DNA from: Paracoccaceae bacterium
GTDB taxonomy: Bacteria > Pseudomonadota > Alphaproteobacteria > Rhodobacterales > Rhodobacteraceae
Length of the DNA stretch: 52,117 bases
NCBI GenBank assembly: GCA_024742405.1
Contig: JANSYP010000014.1
Span: forward strand, 1-52,117
Direction of reading: 5' to 3'
Below the pieces are notes generated by a model, which worked only from the letters and a program-made list of their open reading frames with translations, did not search any database and was not told the origin of the DNA. The position numbers and the translations under genes are program-made. This document shows positions 8,576 through 16,655 of the stretch, in pieces; the first letter of the stretch is position 1; every line of letters begins with the position of its first letter.

Positions 8576-9264
8576 TCGATTTCTACTACGCCCCCACACC
8601 CAACGGCTGGAAAGTCGCGATCATGCTGGCCGAGACCGGAGTGGCACATCGCACGAACCTGATGGATCTGCCCAAGGGCGATCAGTTCAGTTCGTGGTTC
8701 AAGGCCATTAGCCCCAATGCCAAAATACCCGCCATCGTCGATCACGGAGCAGACGGCGGTGCGCAGTCGGTTTTCGAAAGCGGTGCGATACTGCTCTACC
8801 TTGCGGAAAAGACGGGGCGGTTCGGACCGACGACCCCACGGCAGCGCGCGGCCTTCAACGAATGGTTGTTCTGGCAGGCGTCCAATCAGGGGCCGATGGC
8901 CGGCCAGCTGAGCCATTTCGTCAACTATGCCCCCGCTGACGAGACTTATTCCCGTGCACGCTACAAGGGCGAGTTCGAACGAAGCCTCGCCGTGCTGGAT
9001 GCGCGTCTGGCCGGGCGCGACTATGTTTTCGAGGACTATTCCATCGCCGATATGATGGCCTTCCCCTGGGCCTTCATCGCCAAACCTCTGGGTGTCTCGC
9101 TCGACGCCTTTTCGAATGTCACAGCCTGGCGACAGCGCATCAAAGCCCGGCCCGCCGTGCGTGCGGCGATCAATCATCACAAGGACAAGCAGTTCTCAGA
9201 CACCGCCAGCGCGGATCAGAACACCGTTCTGTTCAATCAGTCGGCCGAGCACCTGCGCTCCTGA
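8572..9264 (+). CDS. Glutathione S-transferase family protein (YfcG/YghU-like)
   Basis: The 230-residue product begins MIDFYYAPTPNGWKVAIMLA, the thioredoxin-fold entry of the YfcG/YghU (nu-class) group. It continues with AISPNAKIPAIVD and VFESGAILLYLAEKTGRF (glutathione site), and a helical C-terminal domain with FNEWLFWQASNQGPMAGQ and the ED-Y-SIADMMAFPW motif. Nu-class enzymes in E. coli act as glutathione-dependent disulphide reductases. The gene overlaps the CoA-transferase stop by four bases. This is the second GST in the cluster and is not DcmA-like, so it may work on a glutathione conjugate or mixed disulphide from the same pathway. That link is inferred from position only. Confidence 0.85.
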   Translation: MIDFYYAPTPNGWKVAIMLAETGVAHRTNLMDLPKGDQFSSWFKAISPNAKIPAIVDHGADGGAQSVFESGAILLYLAEKTGRFGPTTPRQRAAFNEWLFWQASNQGPMAGQLSHFVNYAPADETYSRARYKGEFERSLAVLDARLAGRDYVFEDYSIADMMAFPWAFIAKPLGVSLDAFSNVTAWRQRIKARPAVRAAINHHKDKQFSDTASADQNTVLFNQSAEHLRS

Positions 9265-9355
9265 GCGCTTGAACATCCATCGACCGGCACGGACAGCACG
9301 CCGCCCGAAACCGCCAAGCGAGACAGGACCGAAACCCCGACTACGGAGAATGCCA

Positions 9356-9769
9356 ATGCCAAAAATCCAGGGACACTGCCTTTGTGGGCAGGTGCGCTAC
9401 TCATCCAGTCAGGACGAACCTGCGATGATCGCGGTGTGCCACTGCCCCGACTGTCAAAGACAAAGCGGAAGCGCGTTCTCGACCAATGTTCTGGTACCGA
9501 CCGACTCGATCACCTTCGAGGGCGAGAGCCGGTCGCAGTTCGTGATCAACGGGGCCTCCGGTCAGAAAGTCATCCGGAATTTTTGCAGCAATTGCGGCTC
9601 GCCTCTGACGACCGAACTGCCGGCCTTCGACAACCTGGCTGCTGTAAAGGCGGGGACGCTTGAAGACAGCTCTTGGGTGACACCGACGATCCAGATCTGG
9701 TGCGATACGGCCAAAACCTGGAGCGTGCTGGATGAGAGTATCGACAAAACCGCGACAAATCCGGGTTAG
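9356..9769 (+). CDS. GFA-family zinc protein (glutathione/formaldehyde-type)
   Basis: The 137-residue product is the normal length for the GFA family, whose founder Gfa was described as speeding S-hydroxymethylglutathione formation from glutathione and formaldehyde. The zinc-binding cysteines are all present: C8-x-C10, C28-x-C30-x2-C33, and C77-x2-C80 (FCSNCGS). GGAG at 9345 favours the ATG at 9356 over one at 9350; frames extending further upstream overlap the GST gene and are unlikely. The gene follows the GST by 91 bases. A formaldehyde/glutathione protein four genes downstream of a DcmA-like enzyme, whose product is formaldehyde, is suggestive. However, many GFA proteins have other or unknown roles. 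Confidence 0.85.
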   Translation: MPKIQGHCLCGQVRYSSSQDEPAMIAVCHCPDCQRQSGSAFSTNVLVPTDSITFEGESRSQFVINGASGQKVIRNFCSNCGSPLTTELPAFDNLAAVKAGTLEDSSWVTPTIQIWCDTAKTWSVLDESIDKTATNPG

Positions 9770-9872
9770 TCTCGCCTGCAAGCAACGTTGGACGTTGCGT
9801 CGGTCCTGGCGTTGATGCCTCTTCAAGGGCCGTAACGCGGACCGTCCGCACCGAACCAGAGGAGGATCGGGT

Positions 9873-10796
9873 TTGAAAATCGCAGCCGTCCAAGCCGCGC
9901 CGGTCTTCCTCGATCCAGCGGCGAGCACGGACAAACTGCTAAGCCTGCTTCGGGACGCCGCATCGAACGGCGCGGAGCTGGTGTGTTTCCCGGAGGTCTT
10001 CCTGTCCGGCTACCCGGTTTGGTTACGCGCGCCTGTCGTCTCCTCCAGCGATGAACTGATGCGCGAGGGACAAGTGGCGTATCTGAACTCGGCCATCGCG
10101 TCCGACGGTCCGGAGGTGACGGCCATCGCTCGCGAGGCGCGCGATCTGGGCGTTTTCGTCTATGTCGGCATTGTCGAACGCGCCGGCTCCATGGGATCGG
10201 TCTACGCGTCGCTGCTGGCCATCGACCCCGACAAAGGCGTTGTCGGCGTCCATCGCAAGCTCAAGCCGACCTTCCACGAACGCCTGCTCTGGGCCGATGG
10301 CGATGGCCACGGGCTGCAGGTCCACAGCTGGAAGGGCGTCAGGATGGGGGGGCTGAACTGTTTCGAGAACTGGCAACCGATGGCGCGTCAGGCGCTCTAT
10401 GATCAGGGGGAGCAGCTCCATATCGCAGCTTGGCCGGGGGATCTGGATGTGACGCAGGACATCACCCGGTTCATTGCCTTGGAGGGGCGCATCTATGTCG
10501 CCTCCGTGTCCGGCCTTTTGCGGGCGAGTGACATTCCGGACCGCTTCCCCTTGCGGAAGTATGTGACCGAAGGCCGGGATGTGATCAACGATGGCGGCTC
10601 GATGATTGCGGCCCCCGACGGGTCTGTCATCGCGGGTCCCATCACCGGCGAGGAGGTCACGCTCTATGCGGATATCTCGCTGGATACCGTCATCGGCGCC
10701 CATCTGAAGCTCGATCCTGCGGGCCATTACAGCCGTCGGGACGTCCTGTCGCTACGCCATAACACGGACCGGTTGGACACTCGCAGCGGCGGTTGA
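9873..10796 (+). CDS. Nitrilase-type carbon-nitrogen hydrolase
   Basis: The 307-residue product carries the complete Glu-Lys-Cys triad of the nitrilase superfamily: Glu41 in CFPEVFLSGYP, Lys129 in HRKLKPTFHERLLW, and Cys163 in GGLNCFENWQP. The N-x-C-x-E-N context and the HERLLW stretch are typical of true aliphatic nitrilases and cyanide hydratases rather than amidases or NAD synthetase domains. The start is a TTG codon with a strong GAGGAGGA site seven bases upstream. It is the last gene of the plus-strand run, 103 bases after the GFA gene. Nitrile hydrolysis to an acid could feed the CoA-transferase, but that is inference. Confidence 0.88.
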   Translation: MKIAAVQAAPVFLDPAASTDKLLSLLRDAASNGAELVCFPEVFLSGYPVWLRAPVVSSSDELMREGQVAYLNSAIASDGPEVTAIAREARDLGVFVYVGIVERAGSMGSVYASLLAIDPDKGVVGVHRKLKPTFHERLLWADGDGHGLQVHSWKGVRMGGLNCFENWQPMARQALYDQGEQLHIAAWPGDLDVTQDITRFIALEGRIYVASVSGLLRASDIPDRFPLRKYVTEGRDVINDGGSMIAAPDGSVIAGPITGEEVTLYADISLDTVIGAHLKLDPAGHYSRRDVLSLRHNTDRLDTRSGG

Positions 10797-10994
10797 AAAG
10801 CAGACCTTGCGCCTGCTCAGGTACATCCGTTGGGGCGCTTCACGTCGGGGCGGTCGCATTCTGCACTCGGCTCAACGTTGCCGCTTGTGACCAATGGTTG
10901 AGAGTTTGACGAAAGCGTCGCACGCCTGAGCCGACCCCGTCTTTGCGGCGCACCCTGCGAGATAAACCGGCATCCGGAGTTCCGGGCAGGTAAC

Positions 10995-11468
10995 CTAGAC
11001 CAACTTTAGCCTGCTCGTCAGCACGCCATCGGCTTCCGCGTAGATCCAGTCGCCGGGTCTCATCGCGACACCACCAAAACGGAGACTGCGACCCGCCTTT
11101 CCCCAGCCCTCCTTGGCGCTCTTTACGGGCGATGTGCCCAACGCGTAGACGGCCGTATCCAAGCGGTCGACTTCGACGCAGTCTCGGATGGCCGCATTGA
11201 GAGCGACGCCAGACCAGCCATTCGATACGGCGGGTTCCGCAAGCATGTCCCCGAGCAGCGCGACCCTGGTGGACCCACCGCCGTCAACGACCAGGATGCG
11301 TCCATCGCCTTGCGTCTCCAGTTCGGCCCGAACGGCGGAGTTATCTTCGAAACACTTCACGGTCTGGACCGGCCCGGCGATGTGCGTCGTCCTGCCGAAG
11401 CGACGAAACGCCAGATGAACCAGCGTCAGGTCCGCGGCGTGGTCGTCGATCAGGTCTGCGGTTTTCAT
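10995..11468 (-). CDS. RraA-like protein (HMG/CHA aldolase or RNase E regulator type)
   Basis: The 157-residue product matches the RraA fold family closely: TADLIDDHAADL at the start, GPVQTVKCFEDNSAVR, then LVVDGGGSTRVALLGDMLA and the D-x-x-x-x-R-region GVALNAAIRDCVEVDRLD, ending with a GDWIYAEADGVL turn. RraA of E. coli inhibits RNase E; most alphaproteobacterial relatives are thought to be 4-hydroxy-4-methyl-2-oxoglutarate-type aldolases. No frameshift is visible. It is the only intact gene of a minus-strand cluster whose other members (otnC, otnK, racemase) are broken, with six bases between the otnC relic's stop and this start. It may be kept for another role or be about to decay. Confidence 0.85.
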   Translation of the reverse strand: MKTADLIDDHAADLTLVHLAFRRFGRTTHIAGPVQTVKCFEDNSAVRAELETQGDGRILVVDGGGSTRVALLGDMLAEPAVSNGWSGVALNAAIRDCVEVDRLDTAVYALGTSPVKSAKEGWGKAGRSLRFGGVAMRPGDWIYAEADGVLTSRLKLV

Positions 11469-11474
11469 GGGGCC

Positions 11475-11800
11475 TCACAAGTGGGGGACTGTCCGCTGGA
11501 GTTCTACAACGTTTTTAGGCGCAACGCCCTGGGTCGGCAGGCCCTCTAGCGCGACAGGGAGCCTTGCGGTTTCTTCGAGTTCTTCGGCGGCACAAACCGC
11601 CGCGAACAGGTCCTTGCCGCTGACGACCGGTCCGCGATTGGCGAGAAGAACAGCGGCACATGCGCCGTCCGACGCGCGGATCAGGACTTCGGATCGCCGG
11701 GTTTGACGTAGGGCACCTTTTTCACCTTGCAGACGCGGATCACGACATTGGGTGTGAGCGGCGGGATATAGTCGTCGGGATCCGCGGCCTTCCATGGTAG
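11475..11800 (-). pseudogene. otnC: Relic of OtnC-type class II aldolase
   Basis: Two frames must be joined to read the C-terminal half of a 3-oxo-tetronate 4-phosphate decarboxylase-like protein. One frame gives YIPPLTPNVVIRVCKV and VPYVKPGDPKS (about 11681-11770). After a shift near 11690, the other gives AAVLLANRGPVVSGKDL, AAVCAAEELEETARLP and the stop at 11475. The N-terminal half, about 100 residues including the metal site, is missing. The remaining DNA is joined directly to the otnK relic. In intact clusters OtnC decarboxylates the product of OtnK in tetronate catabolism. The left border is approximate. Confidence 0.75.
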
Positions 11801-12254
11801 GGAACGCCTTGGCGAAGAGGTCCGGCTCCCCGAAGTCGCTCGACTTGAGCGAAAGGGCGACGGGGGCGTCCGGTCGGAATGTGAGCACGTGAACGCCGGG
11901 GTCGATGTCCGCACCGTTCCGCATCGCCTGTTTGCCAAGACGGTTCGCCACCGCATTGGCGACCGCGCCGGATGTTTCGCCCCCGGCACCAACGAGCCGC
12001 GTATAGCTTCGGTCCGGCAATTCCCGGGCCACGGCGGCGAAGAGGCCGTCGAGGCGTTAAGCCACCGCGTCACGGCCGAACCTGCGTTGCATCTCGGCGA
12101 CGACACCCGCCTCAATGTCCGGGGCTGCCGCGGAGTTTGGCACTCGGGTGTGGAGGGCCGTCCGCAGGCCGCCTTCCGGCGCCACGCCTTTGGCCAGCGT
12201 GTGGCCAACATCGCTGGCCCCGGTGAAGTCATCTGCGATGACACCGATCAGCAT
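11801..12254 (-). pseudogene. otnK: Relic of 3-oxo-tetronate kinase OtnK (internal deletion and stop)
   Basis: The start is clear: MLIGVIADDFTGASDVGHTL, the N-terminus of OtnK (DUF1537-type kinase). After about 65 codons an in-frame TAA lies at 12057-12059. The same frame continues at once with the kinase C-terminal part (YTRLVGAGGETSGAV, ADIDPGVHVLTF, VALSLKSSDFGEPDLFAKAF). The central region of roughly 250 residues is therefore deleted, and a stop marks the junction. OtnK phosphorylates 3-oxo-tetronates. Its start overlaps the racemase stop, showing a former operon (racemase, otnK, otnC, rraA). The border with otnC is approximate. Confidence 0.8.
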
Positions 12255-12936
12255 GCCGTGCCCAACACTCTGTCGGTCTCGCTACGGCGGCGCATTTCGT
12301 CGATGGCAGACTCCGGGCTGGTTAGAACGGTGATGTCGGTCCTGCCCCGCAGCAATTCTGCGGCACTCGTCACCGAGAATTGTGCCAGAAGGATCGCGTC
12401 GTATCCCTTGAGTGGCGCGTCACACTCCGCGATCCGGCGATCATGGGTGGCGACGTCCCCGTTCCGTTTTACGGCGAGCGGGCCGTCGCAAAGGAAACTC
12501 TCCAATGTCCCTCGCGTTTCCCGGTCGACGGAAAGGGCCTCGAACTCCGCCACCATTCCGGCGTCGGCAGGTGCGAAAGTATGGATCATTGCGATCCGCG
12601 AACCGTGGCAAAGGGCGGCATGAAACATCGCTTCGTTCGGCTTCATCACCGGGATGCGGAGCGTTGCGTCGGCTGTCTCAATGGCCGGGCCGAACACAGA
12701 GCAGGTGAAGAGCCGCCATCTGCGCCAAACCCGGCGGCATGTCTGGCCGGTGGGTTGATGCGGTCTCGGAGGTCGGAACTCAACTCCTCCGACTTCGCGC
12801 GATCGATTTCGAGGTTCTCGTCGAGAAGGGAAAACGTCTCGACGTCGGGCCAAAGCTTGGTCACCGTATCCTCGATCGGCTCCATGGCCAGGCGGGTCGC
12901 GTGGACGAGTGCAAGTCTGAGCTGTGGGGTCGTCAT
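12248..12936 (-). pseudogene. Frameshifted Asp/Glu racemase-family gene
   Basis: The N-terminal part reads MTTPQLRLALVHATRLAMEP from the ATG at 12936, with a good GGGGAGGA ribosome site. At about 12715 the frame changes by one base, and LFTCSVFGPAIETADATL and HGSRIAMIHTFAPAD follow in another frame to the stop at 12248. The total of 689 bases is one short of a complete 229-codon gene, so a single-base deletion explains it. The family (Asp/Glu/hydantoin racemase and maleate isomerase-like, with Cys in F-T-C-S) often sits with otnK/otnC genes. A sequencing error is possible, but the broken neighbours argue for real decay. Confidence 0.78.
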
Positions 12937-13043
12937 ATTATTCCTCCCCGCTTGGCCACAACGCCTTGTAGTCGGCGTCCTGCCGGGCTCGGGCGCGACG
13001 CGTGGCTCGATCATCGGCTAATCGGTCGAAATGCGAATCGCCT

Positions 13044-13600
13044 AGGAGCCCGAGAAGTTCAGCAAGGGCGAGATGAGCAGGCTAGTCGCCGCCGCGGCTG
13101 CCAACGATGCCGCGTCGGCGGGTGCCATGGTGTCGCTGCTGTCGCTTGGCATTCCGGGGTCCGGGGCAACGGCCGTGCTTCTGGGCGCTTTCATGATGTG
13201 GGGGCTGCAGCCCGGTCTACTTCTGATCGTCGGCGATCGAGGCTTCGCCTGGGAGCTGATTGCAAGCATGTTTCTCGCCAACATATTCCTGATCGCCCCG
13301 AGCATTATCGAGACATGGATCTTCTTCGCCAGCGGACTGATCGGCTTTGCGATGAAGAAATCCGGCTATTCACCAGCGGCGACGGTTCTGGCCCTGGTGC
13401 TGAGGTCCATGGCCGAGGAAACCTTTCTTCAGACCTACATCATTTCCGAGAGCACGATCAGTCTGTACTGGGAGCGTCCGGTCTCCCTCGTATTGAGCCT
13501 CGTTCTGCTGAGCATCATTGTCATACCGCTCATGATCGCCGCGAAGCGCAGGTTCGCGCCCCGTCGGGCGACCATGGGCGGCGACGCGACCTCGGCAGTT
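13044..13600 (+). pseudogene. tctA: Relic of TctA-type tricarboxylate transporter subunit
   Basis: The translation contains SAGAMVSLLSLGIPGSGATA followed by V-L-L-G-A-F-M-M-W-G-L-Q-P-G, the hallmark of the large membrane subunit TctA of tripartite tricarboxylate transporters. It then has GYSPAATVLALVLRSMAEET and a short C-terminal hydrophobic stretch. Intact TctA has about 500 residues. Here roughly the first 300 are missing, a segment after NIFLIAPSIIETW is shortened, and the tail runs into unrelated Arg-rich sequence. A TAG stands just before the matching sequence (near 13040). This transporter remnant beside broken tetronate-type genes suggests one lost uptake-and-catabolism island. Borders are approximate. 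Confidence 0.75.
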
Positions 13601-13893
13601 ATGCGGAGTGCTCTTCAGTCGGTGGCTTTGAGAATGCTTGTTGTGCTTCGCGGAAAGTCCGGGGGGCGAGGGTCTTTGCGCGGAAAATCCGAAGATGATG
13701 GGAAGGGCAAAAACCTGTCTGCGAGGGCGCGGCGGAGTTTGGCCCGTTCGATAGCCCGCTGATCCTGAAAGGAACGCAGGCTTCTCTCCAGTACTCGCAG
13801 CCGTGCCGCACTGGAACGGCCCCAAGCGGACTCCGCTGATCGGAAGTGCGCCATGCGCACCGCCACGGTCCTCTTTAGCGCGTTGCCGTCGCC

Positions 13894-14142
13894 TTAAAAG
13901 TCGAACAGTTCGTCAAGCAGGCCGCCGCGCTTTTTCTTGCGCTTGTAGCCGCTGTCGGAAACGCCGCCATGGTAGCCGCCCGGTGCCGCACGGGATGGTG
14001 CGCTCGGCGTGTCGGCGCGCTCGATGATCTTGTCGAGTTCTCCCCGGTCAAGCCACACGCCGCGGCAGTCCGGGCAATAGTCAATGTCGACCCCGCTGCG
14101 TTCTGCCATCACCAGGGTTGCTCCGACGACCGGACACTTCAT
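13894..14142 (-). CDS. Small TFIIB-type zinc-ribbon protein with one cysteine missing
   Basis: The 82-residue product matches the small zf-TFIIB family: YCPDCRGVWLDRGELDKIIE in the middle, a Gly/His/Ser linker, and a basic-acidic tail KRKKKRGGLLDELFDF. Family members normally begin M-x-C-P-x-C. Here the sequence is MKCPVVGATL, so only Cys3 of the first pair is left, with C23 and C26 of the second. Zinc binding may be weakened or use another ligand. The function of the family is unknown. The gene is 78 bases downstream of the ABM-domain gene on the same strand. Confidence 0.8.
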   Translation of the reverse strand: MKCPVVGATLVMAERSGVDIDYCPDCRGVWLDRGELDKIIERADTPSAPSRAAPGGYHGGVSDSGYKRKKKRGGLLDELFDF

Positions 14143-14220
14143 CGGCGCTCTCCGTTATCATTGCGTGCCGACAGTTGGGCGGTCGCGCAAAAGCGCCGCG
14201 GCAAGACCCGGAGGGACCTT

Positions 14221-14538
14221 TCAGCCGATCACGTTCGCGACCTCGTACATAACGGGCTCGAAACTCCGGCACAGCTCATGGATGCGGCGGTTGCGTTTGC
14301 GCATTTCGTCGGTGCGCAGCATCGCCTGAAAGTCCTCGCGGCGGGCCCATTGGCTGTAATTGGCGACCCGGGTGCGCGCGTCGTTGACGTGCAAGCCCGC
14401 GGCGATGAAGCCGGGCTGCGACGAGATGAACTCCGAATAAGCGTCGCGCAATTCGTCAATCAGGTCGTAGCAGGTGGCCGGCGTCACCTCGAACGTGGTG
14501 ATCACCGTCTGGTGCGATGCGTTGGCTGTGATGTCCAT
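14221..14538 (-). CDS. Antibiotic biosynthesis monooxygenase (ABM) domain protein
   Basis: The 105-residue product is one ABM-type ferredoxin-like domain: VITTFEVTPATCYDLIDELR, SQPGFIAAGLHVNDARTRVA, then NYSQWARREDFQAML. That order (beta strand, helix, G-F-I-x-A-x-x-H, N-Y-x-Q-W) is characteristic. Members include small monooxygenases and heme-degrading enzymes, but many are uncharacterised. It is probably a dimeric cytoplasmic protein. A ribosome site (GGGAGAAG) precedes the ATG. It heads a possible two-gene transcript with the zinc-ribbon gene. Confidence 0.82.
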   Translation of the reverse strand: MDITANASHQTVITTFEVTPATCYDLIDELRDAYSEFISSQPGFIAAGLHVNDARTRVANYSQWARREDFQAMLRTDEMRKRNRRIHELCRSFEPVMYEVANVIG

Positions 14539-14640
14539 GGCTCTTCTCCCAATCCCCTTGGGATAGTCCTAACAAACTGTCCCTGCTGCGTCGCCCCGTT
14601 AAGGTACTGTTCACCATGATCTCGCAGGGTCGGAGCGAGA

Positions 14641-15363
14641 ATGACCATGCGTTGCTTGTTTGCCCTTTTGGTGGCGGTACTTCCGACCGTTTCGCATGCC
14701 GGTGCTTGGCCGCGGGGCGAGGGCAACGGCTTTGCGGTGCTGTCGCTGGAAAGCACCTATGACCGGTCGGCCCTGACTTGGGACGATCCGAGCGAAGAGC
14801 CTCCACTTGCCCGCAACTATCTGAAATTCTACGGTGAATACGGTTTGACCGATCGCTACACGTTGGGCGTGGAGCTCGAGCAGGACTACCTCTTCGTACA
14901 ACGTCAGGGCATCGTGTTCCTCACCGCCTCGATCGTACCGCAGGACTGGGTGAACCGCATCTCGGTGGAACTGGGCGCCGGCGAACGGCGGGGGCAATTC
15001 GGGCCACGCGGTCAGGAGGAAACCGAGCCTGTCGTGCGGCCTGCGCTGTATTACGGTCGGGGGTTTGAAACACGTTGGGGCCAGGGGTGGGCCGGCGCCG
15101 ATCTGAAGGCAGAGCATCGGTTCGACAGCGAAGAAACCGCGTACAAGCTCGATCTGACGCTCGGAGTGAACCATGGTGACGACACGCTCCACTATGCCCA
15201 GATCCAATCCGCCAAGTTCGAAGGTGAGGACACCGCCGCTCGGCTGCTTTTGTCGCGGGTCTCCCGGGTGAATCGGGTGCTCTGGCTTGAAACGGGGTTG
15301 CTCGCGGGGCTGGTCACCGATGACAGCGTCGGGATCAGGATCGCGCTCTGGGCTGAATTCTGA
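14641..15363 (+). CDS. Outer-membrane-type exported protein
   Basis: The 240-residue product has a clear signal peptide (MTMRCLFALLVAVLPTVSHA, cleavage before GAWPRGEG). The rest alternates polar and hydrophobic residues in short strands with many Tyr, Arg and Glu (FYGEYGLTDRYTLGVELEQD, LETGLLAGLVTDDS), ending in IRIALWAEF. A C-terminal aromatic residue is typical of outer-membrane beta barrels. I do not know a functional name; similar 'cellulose biosynthesis BcsS-like/hypothetical' proteins of this kind are common in roseobacters. It stands alone, divergent from the ABM gene and convergent with the DUF427 gene. Confidence 0.72.
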   Translation: MTMRCLFALLVAVLPTVSHAGAWPRGEGNGFAVLSLESTYDRSALTWDDPSEEPPLARNYLKFYGEYGLTDRYTLGVELEQDYLFVQRQGIVFLTASIVPQDWVNRISVELGAGERRGQFGPRGQEETEPVVRPALYYGRGFETRWGQGWAGADLKAEHRFDSEETAYKLDLTLGVNHGDDTLHYAQIQSAKFEGEDTAARLLLSRVSRVNRVLWLETGLLAGLVTDDSVGIRIALWAEF

Positions 15364-15372
15364 AGCGCGGGC

Positions 15373-15849
15373 TCACCAGTGTCGGGTGCCCGGCGCGCCC
15401 TTGATCCGACCGGTCAGGTTGGGCGTCACCCAGCCTCCATAGAAGCCGCCGGGCTGGGGTGTGACCCGGATGTCCCCGACCCAGCAAGCGTCCATCGCGC
15501 CGGGGTAGACCGCGATATGGTCTCGCAGCGCGCGAAAAGCCGGTCCGGGCTCGGGATAGCTCCACCCGGCGCGGACCGCGCGAATGTCCCCGACGACGAT
15601 TGTCCAATAGGTGGCGCGCCCTTTCCACTCGCAAATGCTGCCGCCGTTGACCGGCTCGAGCGTGCCGGCTGAAAACGCCACTGCCGGAAGGTAGTAGGTT
15701 GGAGCATGGTGCGTTTCCAATACCCGCCAGCCGGCTGTTGTTTCAGCGATGGTCTGGCCCGCGAAATCGATCCGCAGGCTGTGCACCACGGGTTCGAGCG
15801 CAGGCGGGCGCGGGTAGTCCTGGACATTCTCGGGGGCAAGATCGGTCAT
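15373..15849 (-). CDS. DUF427 domain protein
   Basis: The 158-residue product shows the DUF427 pattern: VLETHHAPTYYLP, then SICEWKGRATYWTIVVG, AGWSYPEPGPAF, and the C-terminal run DACWVGDIRVTPQPGGFYGG followed by WVTPNLTGRIKGAPGTRHW. It consists of a single small beta-rich domain with no signal peptide. The function of the family is unsettled. It converges on the outer-membrane-type gene with nine bases between the stops and is 56 bases from the rhodanese gene on the same strand. Confidence 0.88.
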   Translation of the reverse strand: MTDLAPENVQDYPRPPALEPVVHSLRIDFAGQTIAETTAGWRVLETHHAPTYYLPAVAFSAGTLEPVNGGSICEWKGRATYWTIVVGDIRAVRAGWSYPEPGPAFRALRDHIAVYPGAMDACWVGDIRVTPQPGGFYGGWVTPNLTGRIKGAPGTRHW

Positions 15850-15905
15850 GCCCCGCTACGTAGGTGCTATTGATAGGTCGGCGAGCCCGCCAAGCTTGAT
15901 TTGGG

Positions 15906-16511
15906 TCAGCTGCCGCCGCCCGCGACCGTCAGTCCGAGCATCTGCCAAGCATGCATCCCGCCGCGATAGTAGGAGATGCGCTCCGCCGGATAGCCCGCCG
16001 CTACCATCTTCCGGATTGCACTCGGCGACTGGCCGCACCAATTGCCATTGCAAAACAACGCGACCGGCACCGCGTCGGTACAGTCCCATCCCTCGAAATC
16101 GATCTCACAGCCAAGCTCTCCTAGACGGTCGGTGACCTCGGTATAGGGAATGTGGATCGATCCGGGGATGGTTCCCTTGCGAAACCACTCCTCGACCCGG
16201 CTGTCGACAACCGTCGCCGCGGGGTTCTCGAGCAGCGCCATCAGTTCCAGCTCTCCGATGGTGGTCACGCCTTCGGCCGGGCTGAAGGGTTGTACGCAAA
16301 AGGGCGGGCACGCGCGCGAGGTCTTGGCAAACTCTCCAGTGAGCGCCGCAGTGGTATCTTGATTTCGCGTGATCTCGACTTCGGCGCCATTGTGCATGAC
16401 GGTGACGGAAGAGAGATCGCCGGTGATGCCAACCTCTGGCGAATCCGCCATTCCCGAAGAAGTCGTCGCGAGCAGCACAGCCGCCGCAAGGCGCATTTGT
16501 GGTCTGATCAT
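15906..16511 (-). CDS. Exported rhodanese-domain protein
   Basis: The 201-residue product begins at the ATG at 16511, eight bases after AGGAGG. It starts with a signal peptide ([20 protein letters not shown], cleavage near MAD). Residues 80-200 form a rhodanese domain: [20 protein letters not shown], then [15 protein letters not shown] with the likely active Cys154, and [15 protein letters not shown] second Cys five residues later and a C-P-P-F-C pair near residue 68 suggest disulphide or redox chemistry in the periplasm. The substrate is unknown. It is divergent from cobS. Confidence 0.85.
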   Translation of the reverse strand: MIRPQMRLAAAVLLATTSSGMADSPEVGITGDLSSVTVMHNGAEVEITRNQDTTAALTGEFAKTSRACPPFCVQPFSPAEGVTTIGELELMALLENPAATVVDSRVEEWFRKGTIPGSIHIPYTEVTDRLGELGCEIDFEGWDCTDAVPVALFCNGNWCGQSPSAIRKMVAAGYPAERISYYRGGMHAWQMLGLTVAGGGS

Positions 16512-16655
16512 GTCATAATCCTCCTGTTGAATATGAGGCGCGGGAGATCCTCCTTTGGCAAGAGCGGATTTGACGCAGGGCAACGCCTGCTGGACGCTCG
16601 GGCCGGTCCCTTCCCCTTGCACGCCGGGGGGATATGTTGCACGAGGACGGGCACT

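Noticed and set aside
9092-9355. Upstream extension of the GFA frame
   Set aside because: It overlaps the GST gene and has shadow composition; the zinc motif, family length and the GGAG site support a start at 9356.
13615-13866. An 83-codon minus-strand frame after the tctA relic
   Set aside because: It is Arg/Ser/Ala-rich, has no motif, overlaps other frames equally long and has no good ribosome site; the DNA looks like decayed sequence.
16152-16655. Upstream extension of the cobS frame by 168 codons
   Set aside because: The extension overlaps the rhodanese gene on the other strand, is Arg/Ser-rich and has no CobS similarity; family members start near 16656.
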